From NCBI GenBank assembly GCA_028753945.1, contig JAPNXP010000001.1, forward strand, positions 13,506,501 through 13,570,500: DNA of 64,000 nt, in the 5' to 3' direction. The translations under genes were made by a program, and so were the position numbers. The stretch's first letter is position 1. The number at the start of each line of letters is the position of its first letter. Below the pieces are notes generated by a model, which searched no databases, was not told the origin of the DNA, and saw nothing but the letters and a program-made list of their open reading frames with translations. This DNA comes from Hexactinellida sp. DTS-2022. Taxonomy: Eukaryota > Porifera > Hexactinellida. Positions 22,079-32,802 of this stretch are shown piece by piece.

Positions 22079-23150
22079 ATGGTACACCAAACAGGTTAAT
22101 GGCACACCAAACAGGTTAATCGTACACCGAACCAAACTGGTTAATGGTACACCGAACAGGTTAATGGTACGCCAATAAGATTAATGGTACACCAAACAGG
22201 TTAATGGTACACCAAACAGGTTAATGGTACGCCAAACAGGTTAATGGTACACCGAAATGGTTAATGGTACGCCAAACAGGTTAATGGTACACCAAACAGG
22301 TTAAATGTACGCCGAAAAGGTTAATGGTACACCAACAGGTTAATGGTACACCAAAGAGGTTAATGGTACGCCAACAGGTTAATGGTACGCCAAAGAGGTT
22401 AATGGTACACCAAAGAGGTTAATGGTACACCAAAGAGGTTAATGGTACGCCAAAGAGGTTAATGGTACGCCAAAGAGGTTAATGGTACGCCAACAGGTTA
22501 ATGGTACGCCAAACAGGTTAATGGTACGCCAAACAGGTTAATGGTACGCCAAACAGGTTAATGGTACACCGAAATGGTTAATGGTACGCCAAAGAGGTTA
22601 ATGGTACACCAAACAGGTTAATGGTAGGCCAAACAGGTTAATGGTACGCCAAACAGGTTAATGGTACGCCAAACAGGTTAATGGTACACCGAAATGGTTA
22701 ATGGTACGCCAAACAGGTTAATGGTACGCCGAAAAGATTAATGGTACGCCAAAGAGGTTAATGGTACACCAAACAGGTTAATGGTACACCAAAGAGGTTA
22801 AATGTACGCCAAACAGGTTAATGGTACACCAAAGAGGTTAATGGTACACCAAAGAGGTTAATGGTACGCCAAAGAGGTTAATGGTACACCAAAGAGGTTA
22901 ATGGTACGCCAAAGAGGTTAATGGTACGCCAAAGAGGTTAATGGTACGCCAAACAGGTTAATGGTACGCCGAAAAGGTTAATGGTACGCCAAAGAGGTTA
23001 ATGGTGCACCGAAAAGATTAATGGTACGCCAAAGAGGTTAATGGTACGCCGAAAAGATTAATGGTACACCAAAGAGGTTAATGGTACGCCAAACAGGTTA
23101 ATGGTACGCCAAACAGGTTAAATGTACGCCAAACAGGTTAATGGTACGCA
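22070..23150. repeat. 20-bp minisatellite, about 50 copies
   Basis: The unit is GGTTAATGGTACGCCAAACA with common variants (CACC for CGCC; AAAGA, AAATG or AAAAG for AAACA). Some copies are 19 bp. Variants are interspersed rather than blocked, unlike the neighbouring homogeneous 40-bp satellite. Outlying units at 21440-21480 and 23240-23275 (complement) lie beside the array. Confidence 0.95.
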
Positions 23151-23299
23151 GAATATTTGAATCGATTCTTTAATTTGATTTTAATTTGATTTTAATTGCT
23201 TTGATTTTTTCCTAATTGATTTTGTCCTTTGATTTAATTCATTTTTGCCTGCGTACCTTTAACCTGTTTGGGTGAGGTTTCCGTGTTGCATAGTAAGTA

Positions 23300-23451
23300 C
23301 AGTCAACTCTCGTTATAACGAAGTGCTTAGGACCTGTAAATTCCTTCGTTATATCCGATATTCCTTATAAGCGGATAATAATTAATGCATTTAGTGCTCT
23401 GGGGGATAATCTCCATTTCGTTACAAGCGGTTATTAAACGGGAGTTCTCTG
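23300..23451. mobile_element. pogo-like MITE
   Basis: TA-flanked, with ends CAGTCAACTCTCGTTATAAC and the complement of CAGAGAACTCCCGTTTAATA. A truncated second copy follows at about 23480-23570 (complement end TTATAACGGGAGTATAACAG). Both lie between a plexin TIG exon and the PSI exon. Confidence 0.8.
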
Positions 23452-25240
23452 TATACAGTATTGTAACTTGTATACACAGTTAGTTAGTTTAGTGCTATGG
23501 GGGTAATCTCCATTTGGCTACAAGCGGTTATATCGTTATACCCTCTTGGTTATAACGGGAGTATAACAGTGTGTGTATGGTGCGTACGTTAGTATCTCGG
23601 TTGAGAGGGGAGGTGTCCGGGATTACGCTAGTGACGGCTAGGCATGCGCCGGTGTCCGTCTGTATCCACCTGCCTACTAGCGCGTAGCTGCAGCAGAGAG
23701 AGCGACGGCTGCACTTGCCCTGCAGGCTGCACCAGCCGCACATCGGGTCCGGGTCCGACACACAGTCGGAACAGGTCAGATGCCTAGCGCAGTCGTCTAG
23801 GGGGATCCGGTAGAGAACTGAGCTCGTAATGGCGAACAGATTGGCGCCCGATTGGTCCCTCTCAACAGCTGTTATTGTGTCCGAGAGGACTAGTGTCTCC
23901 AGTGCAGGCAGCACCAGTGCCACTCCATTCAGAAGATACTATAAATAGAACAGCGATAGTAGTAGGAACACCAGGGGACCGTAGTAATGTGTTCGCATTA
24001 TCAGAGTCACTTGCATGCATTTGTATAGGCTAGGGGAGTTAAACCTTGTCCGTGTTCCTACTAACGAGTCTACTGTTACTATGATATCACTATGTTATGT
24101 GGGTATAGAGGCTTAATACTCACCTTAGTGATGCTATTCCCCTGCACAAGGTATAGGTAGTAGTGCCAGTATAAAAAGTCGTGTATCGATATTATTATTA
24201 CGAGGAACTCTCCCACACCAGAGAAAGTTATACCAGTAATGAGCACTATTCCACTTGTGACAGTACCTGCATCCAGGAATGCTCTGTTTGTTGCGCTTAC
24301 CCCCAATAGTATCCACAGGTTGCACTCTGTGTTGATGTTTGGTTGTGTTTCATACAGCATTTGCATGCAAGGATATGTAAAATCTTAAGGGGGGCATAAA
24401 TTAAAACTTCGTCGTGTAAGTGGGTTTTCTAGGGGGAGGGGGACTTGAAGGAGCAGGGGGGGCAAGTGCACCCCCTACCACTGGATAGAGCTGCAAATAG
24501 GGTTAATTAATGGGTTAATGGCTCAGCCCTTATAAACGTGTCACTTCGCGTCACCATTTGCAGCTCTGCTCCCAAGGTTTACTTATGCTACCTACTTACC
24601 GAGCATTGTAAGTTCAAGTTGGACCCGAACAGGTTCTCATTAGGGATCATTCCCATTTCATTAACTACGCAACTCTCATAGATATCTCGCATCGCTTGGT
24701 TAATTGAGCTGAGTGAGTACGCACACACTGTGACAATACCTAGATGCTCGTATGTTACTACCAAATAGTTTGACTCTGATCCGTCGTTAAATACACTCAA
24801 TCTCGCGTCTAGCACAATTGGGTACACAAGCGCCAGCGGTTACACAAGGTTCTAGGATGACCTGGTATAGGGAGTGGAACCTATTTTGTAATAGGGAGTC
24901 TGCCTCGCAAATGCGAGTAACGCGAATATCCTCACCATCATCAGACACTATGTACACATATCCCTCTGCTCGAAACATAGAAATGTACTTTCTGTCGAAA
25001 TTAATATCTTGAGCTTTGGCCAGCAATACTGCATCAACCGCGAGATTAGCCGCTAGTTGTGATGCTCTAATCGGGTACACTGGGTTTTGGTCAGTTTGTC
25101 CTATCGTTACACCATTGCCAGACGACGTATAGAGACTAGACACGTTATTAGAGGTGTTAGCGAACACAAGCAGTACCCCTAGGTCCTCTGACATTTCTAA
25201 CTGATCGGTTTGCACATTCGAATCTAAAATTAAAACAGAT

Positions 25241-25868
25241 AAAGTGGGAATATTGGACAATTGGCGACTTAGCAGAGTTAAAGCTTTTACTCCAAGTTTA
25301 TTCCTAGCCAGATTAACAGATGAAAGGTGACGTGATTTAGAGAAATAGCTAACAATGTCTCTAAAGTTATCATCATAAACGATTCCGCACTGCAACACCT
25401 CAACACTTTTATTCTATTGACTGCAAGAGAGCTGGCGATATGAGCAGCCCCCTCCCCTCCAATAGTATAGTCCAACAAGTCGCATTGGATACACTCGATC
25501 CCAAATTCTCTGATACTTTTATTCAATGCTAGGGAATCTCCAATCAGTTTGGCTCCAACTGAACTCACGCCGTTAAATCGAAGGAAGAGGTTAGTGATAC
25601 GAACGGAGTTTGCTATGTAGCTAGAAAAACGTTCCATACACAGGTCTGTAACTCTGCAAATAGTTAAATCCAGTTTGGTTAAGTACTGCAGGTGTATCAA
25701 GCTGCTAGTTAGTTCGTGTATCTTGTCATCTCCCATTAGACATTCTACCTGGAGAGCGGGGGCGGTTGGATCGAGGAGAGAAAGGTCGTTTCTCCCGTTA
25801 ATCATTATAGATTGGAGGAAACCTTTATGCGAATCCTTAATGGAAGGAAGGCTATGCTTACCTGCCAT
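25241..25868 (-). pseudogene. LRR (ribonuclease-inhibitor type) protein 5' part, running in frame into sema
   Basis: From the ATG at 25868 the protein begins MAGKHSLPS and shows LRR repeats such as LTKLDLTICRVTDLCM, ITNLFLRFNGVSSVGAKLIG and, after a frameshift near 25400, LSSVNLARNKLGVKALTLL and LSVLILDSN. The pattern L..L.L..N with helical tails is that of the RI-like LRR class found in NLRs and cytosolic proteins. There is no signal peptide. After LILDSN the same frame continues without a stop into the plexin sema blades. A splice-acceptor-like tract (TTTTAATTTTAG) sits exactly at that point. It may be a chimeric gene, a truncated LRR gene next to a truncated plexin, or two exons misread as one. 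Confidence 0.65.
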
Positions 25869-25924
25869 AACTAATAAACTCTATTCCATGGTATAAATAA
25901 ATTCCCAACTTTCCATATACGTGT

Positions 25925-26165
25925 ATATACTATTATTAAAACTCGATTCTTGTGAGTTTATTTGCTTGCTTGAATTGTATTGAAGTGATAGGGAATAGAA
26001 ACCGCGTTTTTATTTGAGATAGAGACAAATTTCCAAATTTTAATAAGCAAACGAGTACACTTTTGCATTTACAAATACTATATTATGAATACTAGTTATG
26101 TTGTTGTTTACTAAAATAGATAACCAAATTACGCAATTACAGGAACTTCATATATTAAATCTCTA
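25925..26165 (+). repeat. Interspersed repeat family A, 5' part
   Basis: It starts TATTATTAAAACTCGATTC and keeps the family landmarks (GTGATAGGGAATAGAAACCGC, TGTTGTTGTTTAC) in diverged form. The GCGAAGC-bearing 3' end is absent. Confidence 0.65.
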
Positions 26166-26274
26166 TCTTATTCTTAGATATTTTAACCAAACAACAAAAT
26201 ATTAACCATACGTATTCGCAATTTGACAATACTAAATTCAACATCAGATACTATCGATCCACTACACTTTAAGG

Positions 26275-26399
26275 CAGCAATTCCCAACCTTTTTAACCCT
26301 GGACCCCCTATAGCAAATATTAGACATTTGTGGACCCCCTCCCCCATTGTCCATAATACAAATTTTGAGATCTTGTGGACCCCAGGTTGGGAAACACTG
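26275..26399. mobile_element. hAT-type MITE (125 bp)
   Basis: The ends CAGCAATTCCCAACCT and (complement) CAGTGTTTCCCAACCT are typical hAT termini. The flanks CTTTAAGG (26267-26274) and CTTTAGGG (26400-26407) form a duplication with one mismatch. CTGGACCCCCTA and its complement-like GTGGACCCC occur inside. Confidence 0.9.
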
Positions 26400-26414
26400 C
26401 TTTAGGGACTGTAA

Positions 26415-28623
26415 GTAGTATACTAAGTACTCAAAGGAATATAATGAATTATAACATAATTGTTGATTATAGTTAGATGTACAATGAACGGAGTGGGAGA
26501 TCTTAGATTTATTATTGCGCGATACTCTAGGTGCTAAAGCGGGCTTCAGGTTGGTATTTGTATCTTTCTTAGCGATAGCGCCATCCGAGCTGCCGAGATC
26601 AATCTCAATCGCGAGTGCTTTCTTCCCAGTTGAGTGCTCCGGCTCTGCGGAGTACACAGGAGTCCGGGGCTTAGAATGACCAGGGATTTGTAACGAGCGC
26701 GTGATTGTAGGAACCCCCACTTAGTTCGCTGTGACGCATATTCACTTAAAGTATCCGGAGATCTGTTTATGTCTGCAACCCCGGTGAACTGTTTTGAGCT
26801 CGTGAACCTGCCAACATTCGGTCTTTCCCTTTCAATGAGATGTTGAGTCTTCGTGTCTCTGATTAATTCTGTGGATGACTTCTTTTGCTCTATTTTTAGT
26901 TGATTTTCTGCAAACTGCAGCTGTACGTTCAGAGAGCGGATCTGCGAGTGTAGAGAGTAGCGCTCGCACTCTGCATCGTCCAACATTTCAGACAAATCAG
27001 ACAAATCATGATTTGTCTCTCTGACAAATCAGGTCGTTGTTAGTGTCCTGGATAGAAAGTACGGTCGTGTCCAGCTCAGTAGCGCGACGCTCCACCATTT
27101 CGTTTTCTCGCTCTACCTGTTCGAGACACAGCTCCAGTCGTTGGTTCTCTGTGGAGAGGGTGGTGTGGCTAGATATTTGCGAGTGAAGCTCCAGCTTAAG
27201 AAAGGAGTTTCTTCATTCAGAGACGCGACTGTCTTCTTTGAATCTTCCAGCTGAGTCTTGTATTTTTCGAATTCGATTAACTTGCCTTCTAGCCGCAGTG
27301 CGTCTGCCTTGGTTTCGAAGTACCGCTTGCAGAGCTCCTCTCTCCCTCTCCGCATCGTGTCCAGATCCGAGGTGACCCTCTTCAGTTCAAATACTAGCTG
27401 GTCGCGCTCGCTGGCTTTGGGAATATACTTTCTAAGTTCGTTGGTTTCTTCTTCCAGATTTCTAATTTTGACGAGTAGCGCAATCTCGTCACATCGTTTT
27501 CCCTTTCCAGCAATTGTGTCTGTTGAAACAATGCAACCTTTTCATCTTGCAGGTCACTCATTTTCTCACGCATTACACTCAACTCCCGACAGCCCAATTC
27601 AGACTCTTCTAATTTATCCAAGTTTTCAATTAGTTCGTTTTCTTTCTCCTGGCACAACTTTCTGAGCATGTGTATTTCCTCCTGCTGCTGATTCACCTTG
27701 TGCTGCAGTTGGCACAGCTCGGTCACCTTAGCGGGCGTGTGACGGCTGCTGTCCGGCCGTCTCAAGGAGCGCTTTATTTCCGGTTGGTTTATCCATTTGA
27801 GAGCCGCAGGAGAGTCGAACCCATAGTACCTGTCTGTCACCCCGCTATACGATATCCCTGTCCCCCTAAACAGACCTCAACAGGATAGCCTATCCTGTTG
27901 AGGTCTGTTTACGGGGACAGGGATATCGTATAGCGGGGATACACATTTTATAACCGGTTTGCCCAGTGTGACAAGGTCAGGGGAGGAGATTAGTGGTGGG
28001 GTTACCGTCTTTAAGGGATCGGGTAGTTATGTAAACATAAAGTGATCAAATTCTTCTACCGCAGAATCGTTACTAGGCTCCAGGTCTATATCAATAACCA
28101 AATCACGAATAGTTTCGATCTGCTTACTGCCAAGTTTCTTGAACATTTCTTGAATCAGTTTACCAAGTGTGACCTGCACTTCGATATCCAAGTCGAGGAT
28201 TCTCTGAATGATGAGTTCGTTTGGCTTCTGCTGCACTGCGTAAGCGAGGAAGGTGAGCAGCAGTTTTGTAAACTCGCGTTCGCAGCCTGAGAGCAGACCG
28301 GTCAGAGAGATGGCCTGGTCCATGGGGATATCGAAAAACTCGGATAGAGTAGCCAGTATTTTCGAGAGGTTTGCTTCGTGATCTGGGATAGAACTCCCAA
28401 ACTGCAGACTCTTGATAGCTGAATCATTCTGCAGAAGGGAATCTGGAAGAACAGTCTTGTCCGGGGTTGCAACTTCTAGGCAGTCTATGAGTAATGTGGA
28501 ATCAGAGAGATCAGTGATAGAAGAGATCAGCTGTTTAGAACTGATATTCTCAAACGTATTGATCCAGCTCAGAAGACTTTTGTACCATTTCAGAGCTCGA
28601 ATATCTTTAGAAAATTCAGACAT
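26415..28623 (-). pseudogene. NuMA/Hook-like protein: helical head plus coiled coil
   Basis: The first exon starts at the ATG at 28623 (MSEFSKDIRALKWYKSLLSW), the first Met followed by a recognisable domain; a longer frame goes up to 28704. The roughly 195-residue head has LLSWINTF, LLIDCLEV and KLLLTFLAYAVQQKP, and resembles the Hook/NuMA N-terminal CH-like domain that binds dynein light intermediate chain. After an intron, 27833 down to about 27000 encodes a coiled coil (ELCQLQHKVNQQQEEIHML; REELCKRYFETKADAL), then a basic Ser/Thr-rich tail (26720 to about 26430). Frameshifts occur near 27450, 27180, 27020 and 26710, and the piece near 27010-27030 contains repeats of GACAAATCA. NuMA-like is an inference from head plus coil. 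Whether it is a pseudogene or carries assembly indels is open. Confidence 0.55.
27840..27938. repeat. Near-perfect 49-bp-arm palindrome at a splice acceptor
   Basis: Left arm 27840-27888, 1-nt spacer, right arm 27890-27938, with a single mismatch (27866 against 27912). On the minus strand it ends six bases before the exon junction (TGACAG then ACAGGTACTATGG). It therefore occupies the place of the polypyrimidine tract and branch point of the NuMA-like intron. Confidence 0.95.
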
Positions 28624-28910
28624 TGTTTGGGAGGAAAATCGCTTGTTTGTAAATAATGAGATTTTACACTTAGTCAATATTATGGTCCAATTACAAAATG
28701 CCACAAGTTTAAAATGCTAACAAAATGTGATTATACTCATGATAATTACTAGTGTTACGTACTAACTAGAATGGTACTTATAAGAATAGTATCAAAGAGA
28801 GTAATATAATATAGATAACTGTCGTCTAAAATAATAGAAGTGGATAAATCTCGAAAAATACATGAAGGAATAAATAAATATTGATTATCAGACCGTCTCT
28901 GGGTAGGAAA

Positions 28911-29024
28911 CTAATGGAAAATAAAACAACAATTTCTAGTCTCTTCGAGAGCAGCAATTTCCTCTTTCGAAGCCAGCTTCCCAGCTAGCAGCATCAACAG
29001 CTGTTCGATCTTCTGAGTGCGCTC
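28911..29024 (-). other. Possible terminal exon, short coiled coil
   Basis: After an acceptor-like CTAATCTACAG on the minus strand, 37 codons read ERTQKIEQLLMLLAGKLASK, then EEIAALEETRNCCFIFH and a stop. The frame is strongly helical and amphipathic. It could be the last exon of a gene to the right or the end of the gag-like remnant. I recognise no family. Confidence 0.3.
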
Positions 29025-29159
29025 CTGTAGATTAGGAACACAGGTTAGGAACACGGCGAATATGCTACACTGCCAGGGCCAGATCGGTCCTACCCCACAC
29101 ACGGTCCCTACGCGTCGCTGTATTGAAGTCTCTAGGCCTAACTGCGGACTGTGCCTATG

Positions 29160-29870
29160 TCAAGGACAGAAGGCCAGGATCATCTTCATTGGTGTATTTG
29201 CTAGCTTTGCTGATAGTATCACAGATAGTTTGGATTCGGGGTGGCGCTGGGAAATTTGCATGATGCGACTCTTGCTCCCGCTGAACTTCTTCCTTTGGCA
29301 ATTGCTGATACCATGTCCCTTGCCTCCACAGATGGGGCAGCATCTCTGTGTACAGTAGCGCCAGAAGTGATCTTCCCACATATGTAACAGCTCGTCGGGT
29401 GTTGTGCAGAGCTCTGTACGCTGACCTCTCCTGTCTCGCCTCTGTTGGGTGTATGCTATAGTTTCCCGGGAGCTTCCGGTTCTTCTTCCCCGTCGGAAAC
29501 AGGCGGTTCTGTGGTGGCCTGGCCGATAGAGAAGCTACCTTGACGATTCGCTCTGCGTCTGACTTCCTTTGTCCAGTGCATGTCCGCGGTCGTTCAGTTC
29601 TCTTTTTATATCGATCAGTAGTTTCCTGCTAGATGCGCCTCCAAGATCGCTGTCAGTTTCGACCACTGTACCCTTGATCTTCGATTCAACATCACGCTGG
29701 AGTTGGGAGGCTATCAGAGAAGCCACAAACTTCAGGTCGACGCCTGCTTTCGCTGCCAAACGCTTTGCTTTGAAGAATTGGAGGTCGATAGATTCGCCAG
29801 GTTGCCAGGTGGCCGGCAGAGGGCTTGTCTGGAGCTATATTGGTCTATTGGCGGATCCAGAGTAGCGGCG
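29160..29870 (-). pseudogene. gag-like remnant with CCHC zinc knuckle
   Basis: From about 29870 down: a helical segment (FFKAKRLAAKAGVDLKFVAS, LQRDVESKIKG), a charged linker ending in SESSR and a stop at 29535, then a segment at 29160-29381 with CPICGGKGHGISNC, exactly C-x2-C-x4-H-x4-C. Helical region followed by a zinc knuckle is the layout of retroelement gag proteins; DIRS/Ngaro or LTR elements both fit. No reverse transcriptase is visible nearby, so it is a fragment. Stops and frame changes separate the pieces. Confidence 0.4.
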
Positions 29871-30017
29871 AGTGCGTCGAGTGCTTCACTAGCAGTAACT
29901 GCGGTATTTACGATCTCGCGAACTCACTCTCGGTCTTCAAAAGTGCCGTTTACGTATGCAGGTGTTACGATATCCCTAGTCCTCAGGATACCTAAGGGTT
30001 GGGAGCCCTGGAACTAA

Positions 30018-30300
30018 CAAATACAGTGGAACCTCGTTAGAACAACACGGTTAACACGAACACTACTTCAGTCCCCCTGAATTGGGCCACTATACTAATA
30101 GTATAGTGGGCACAGAAAAAAATAGAAGTTGATGTCTATGTCCCTCAAATAAACAATAATAGAAGTATCGAAAACATGCATCTACAATAAATATTTAAGA
30201 AAATAATGTAATAAATATGAAAAAATTCGCGAATAATAATATCTAAAAGAATTTCAGTTTGTGAGAAGCTTTCCTATCAACAACAACAACAACAACAAGT
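30018..30300. other. Spacer with pogo-like end and CAA repeat
   Basis: It opens with TACAGTGGAACCTCGTTAG, a pogo-like terminus without an identified partner. A GGGCCACTATACTAATAGTATAGTGGGCACA palindrome-like block at 30083-30113 follows; the same phrase occurs in the plexin intron at 17851 and 18061. The end is a (CAA)n tract that encodes the tail of the NHL gene on the other strand. Confidence 0.5.
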
Positions 30301-31482
30301 CCCTCATTGTTGATGTCTATGCCTTTATGGAATAGGAACTCTCCAGGTCCTGTCCCTTCGTGTCCCATGGTACCGAGAAACTGTCCCTCTCTGTTGAACA
30401 CTTTAACATTATGAGCTCTCTCTCGTCACAAATTATAATATTCCTGTGTCTGTCCAGACAGAAATAGCTAACTCCAATCAGCTGTTCCTGAGACACAATC
30501 GAATGCATTAGATTCCCATCTCTGTAGAGAATGATTGGACAGGATAGGGGCACTCATCAAACAGGACTATAAATAGAGAGGGAGCTAATTTTAGGTCCCA
30601 TAGCCTAGTGTCCTCTGTTATATGTGGAGAGTTAAGTGGAGTCACATCGACAGAGCTCAAATCCTCAACACTGAAATGAGATATGCTATTAGTATCATAT
30701 ATTCCTACATACAGTGTGTCTGTGTCAACTGACAGACCACGCATAAGATACACTGTTTCAACACGACACAGAATGTCACCAGACACTTTATTTAGCTTGT
30801 AGATACTAACTGGATAGTCACAGCTGGCGAACAGGTGATGGAGTGAGACAGTTATGGAAATAGGAAATGTCATTTCTTGTGGCTCAATTGTTCTCGAATA
30901 ATTTCCTTCTTTGCTAAACATGTGAATCCTGTGAGCCCATGTATCACACACATAAATATCGCCATTGTCTCTGTCTATTGACAGACTAGAAGGAGTATCT
31001 ATTTCCATCTGTCCCTTTCCTTCATTGACACCAGACCACACTGGGTTGTGTCTGTTCACATAGGATACACCCTCGCACAAGCGACACAATCCAGTCATGC
31101 CACCTTCCAAACACAAGTCATGCCACTCGAGCCACACAAATGGAATCCGATCCACAGTCGCCTCTAGTCCCCGTATCTTCTCGTCCAACTCTCGGGACAC
31201 ATTTACTAGAGTCTCATTGAGCTCATTGTGTTGGAGATTGTGTGACACCTCAGCTTTGGTAACTTTCAATTGATTCAGCTTCACCTGTCTATCCTCCACT
31301 TGTGTCTCTGCCACACGGACCACTTCATCCAGCTGTGCCACCAGTTCGAGGTGTCTGCCACGTAACACTTGGAAATAACCCTCGAATCGTACACGTAACT
31401 CCTCTTTCGCTATCACCACTTCCCCTCGAATTCGTTCCAGCTCTCTGGCTGTCTCTTCTCGCATGTCAGTTGCCATTGCCAT
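30290..31482 (-). pseudogene. Coiled-coil plus NHL-repeat protein (TRIM-like, no RING), two frameshifts
   Basis: Single-exon gene starting at 31482 (MAMATDMREETARELERIRG). Residues about 10-110 form a coiled coil. A CRLCEGVSYVNR segment leads into a beta-propeller of NHL-like repeats (GDIYVCDTWAHRIHMFSKEG; DTLYVGIYDTNSISHFS). The frame breaks near 30553, continues in 30317-30553 (CLDRHRNIIICDE), and breaks again near 30430, after which GTMGHEGTGPGEF is readable in the third frame to about 30300. Proteins of this layout act as RNA- or protein-binding adaptors (TRIM2/3/71 relatives), but RING and B-box are absent, so that function is not implied. Substitutions look few, so either a young retrocopy or two assembly indels. 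Confidence 0.7.
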
Positions 31483-31942
31483 GAAACCTAACTAGTTATT
31501 AAATTATATTTACACGAGTTTAAACCTTTTTTGTCAACAATAATAACAACAACAACAACAACATTACTTATTTGAAAGTCAACAAATTCCTCTTGAAAGC
31601 TAAAACAACAACTATCATTACAGTCAAGTTCTTTCATTATGAACATTCAAGGGACCAAAAATCGTGTTCAGAATAGAGAGAATTGTAATTTAACTCCAAA
31701 AATATATGAAATGTTAACTAATTTAATGAGAACCCAATTAACCGGTGTATTAACAGAGTCTACTGTATCATACAAATATAAATACAGTATGTGTAAACAA
31801 GTGACAATAATTACTTCACCAAACAATAAGGAAATAAGTTTATATCTCAATTAACGAAAGCATAAGTTACCTTAGTATCCTGGCTAGATCTCTTCTCCCT
31901 AGTGTCCCGGATAAACCAAATTGGTTGCCTTAATACCCTCTA
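31483..31942. other. Spacer with CAA repeat and partial pogo-like terminus
   Basis: It contains (CAA)n at 31545-31562 and CAGTCAAGTTCTTTCATTATG at 31621, which matches the end of the complete element at 51607-51798. AT-rich otherwise; no gene seen. Confidence 0.5.
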
Positions 31943-31950
31943 ATGTTGGG

Positions 31951-32163
31951 CAGGGTTTCATCTATACCCCCCCTCAGGGGGGGGGTTAGCCCCCCCCTGA
32001 AATTATTTTTTGAGAAAAAGGACCCCCCTGAGATTTTTTCTGACCCCCCTCTCAGGGGGGGGGTTTAATTAACTATAGCGAAATGTAAATTACCCCCCCC
32101 CCACCTGACTTCAATTGGACTTCGTTAACCCCCCCCTGAGGTGAAGGTCTAGATCCATCACTG
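31951..32163. mobile_element. hAT-type MITE with poly-C blocks
   Basis: The ends are CAGGGTTTCATCTATACC and (complement) CAGTGATGGATCTAGACC. The flanks ATGTTGGG (31943-31950) and ATGTTAGG (32164-32171) differ by one base. Inside, runs of seven to eleven C or G alternate with CTGAGA-like words, giving several fold-back possibilities. Sequence such as 32183-32240 is likewise C/G-run rich. Confidence 0.85.
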
Positions 32164-32171
32164 ATGTTAGG

Positions 32172-32700
32172 GACCTTGATAAACACGACTTTTTTCGGGG
32201 GGTCTGGGGGGAAAAATGCGAATTTTTCGGGAAATCCCCTAAAAAATTCCTGAGAGAGAAGACTGGTGAAAGGGTGCAGAATTATATTCTCTATCGAATG
32301 CATATAAAATGAATATTCGGGCACTATTTATTGTTCCTGTTGTGACATTAAACAGGTGCGAAAATGTGTCCAAACAAATTAAATAACCCATGAGACACCT
32401 ATCCAAAAGATTTGGGCTCTTAGTTGATATTAGAAACTCCGTTTTGTGGAGAGGATAAGGACCAACTAATAACTAAAATAATAAAAGTGATTCAAAACTG
32501 GGGGATTAATACAAAACTCTAATCGGCACAGGAAAGAAAATGTATAGATTGAAAGATTAATGGGTTTAAGAATAATTTTATTCGGAGTTATCTTGCTTTA
32601 TTTGAGTCACCAGAGGGAATTATATTCAGTCAATCCTCTGGGCACCCTAGCTTAGCATTGACAGCACTATGGCTACGGGTGATGTGTCTCTGCACTTAGT
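32172..32700. other. AT-rich spacer, no gene recognised
   Basis: I see only short ORFs and no repeat structure beyond a G-run near 32197-32211. Confidence 0.5.
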
Positions 32701-32802
32701 ATCGGATAAAGCGAACCAAAGAGCTAACATTCAGTAGAATTTTGTGGAACTGTTTGTTCGTCTTATCCGGAAATTCGTTCTAATCGTGTTCGTACTAACG
32801 AG

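Larger units (their letters stand above)
17076..25240 (-). pseudogene. Plexin-like receptor gene, sema to transmembrane exons, truncated
   Basis: Exons in reading order: sema blades 25240 to about 24800 (AEGYVYIVSDDGED, RICEADSLLQNRFHSLYQVI); 24827-24590 (SSINQAMRDIYESCVV), joined only by a frameshift near 24825; sema end 24330-24124; sema end plus PSI domain 23938 to about 23570 (CSDCVSDPDPMCGWCSLQGK); TIG-like exons 21283-21088, 19099-18841, 18421-18133 and 17811-17563; and a TM exon 17283-17076 (LAPLIGAGVVLLVCMCLL, then RSRRSTR). Plexins bind semaphorins and signal through a cytoplasmic GAP domain. That domain is absent, replaced by a gypsy fragment. A further indel lies near 18950. The first half of the sema domain and a signal peptide are also missing (see the LRR entry). 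Splice sites are otherwise good. Confidence 0.8.

Noticed and set aside
24466-24575. Possible hAT MITE with AGAGCTGCAAAT ends
   Set aside because: The inverted ends are visible, but no matching target duplication was found and an adjacent ACCACTG end confuses the boundary, so it is not called.
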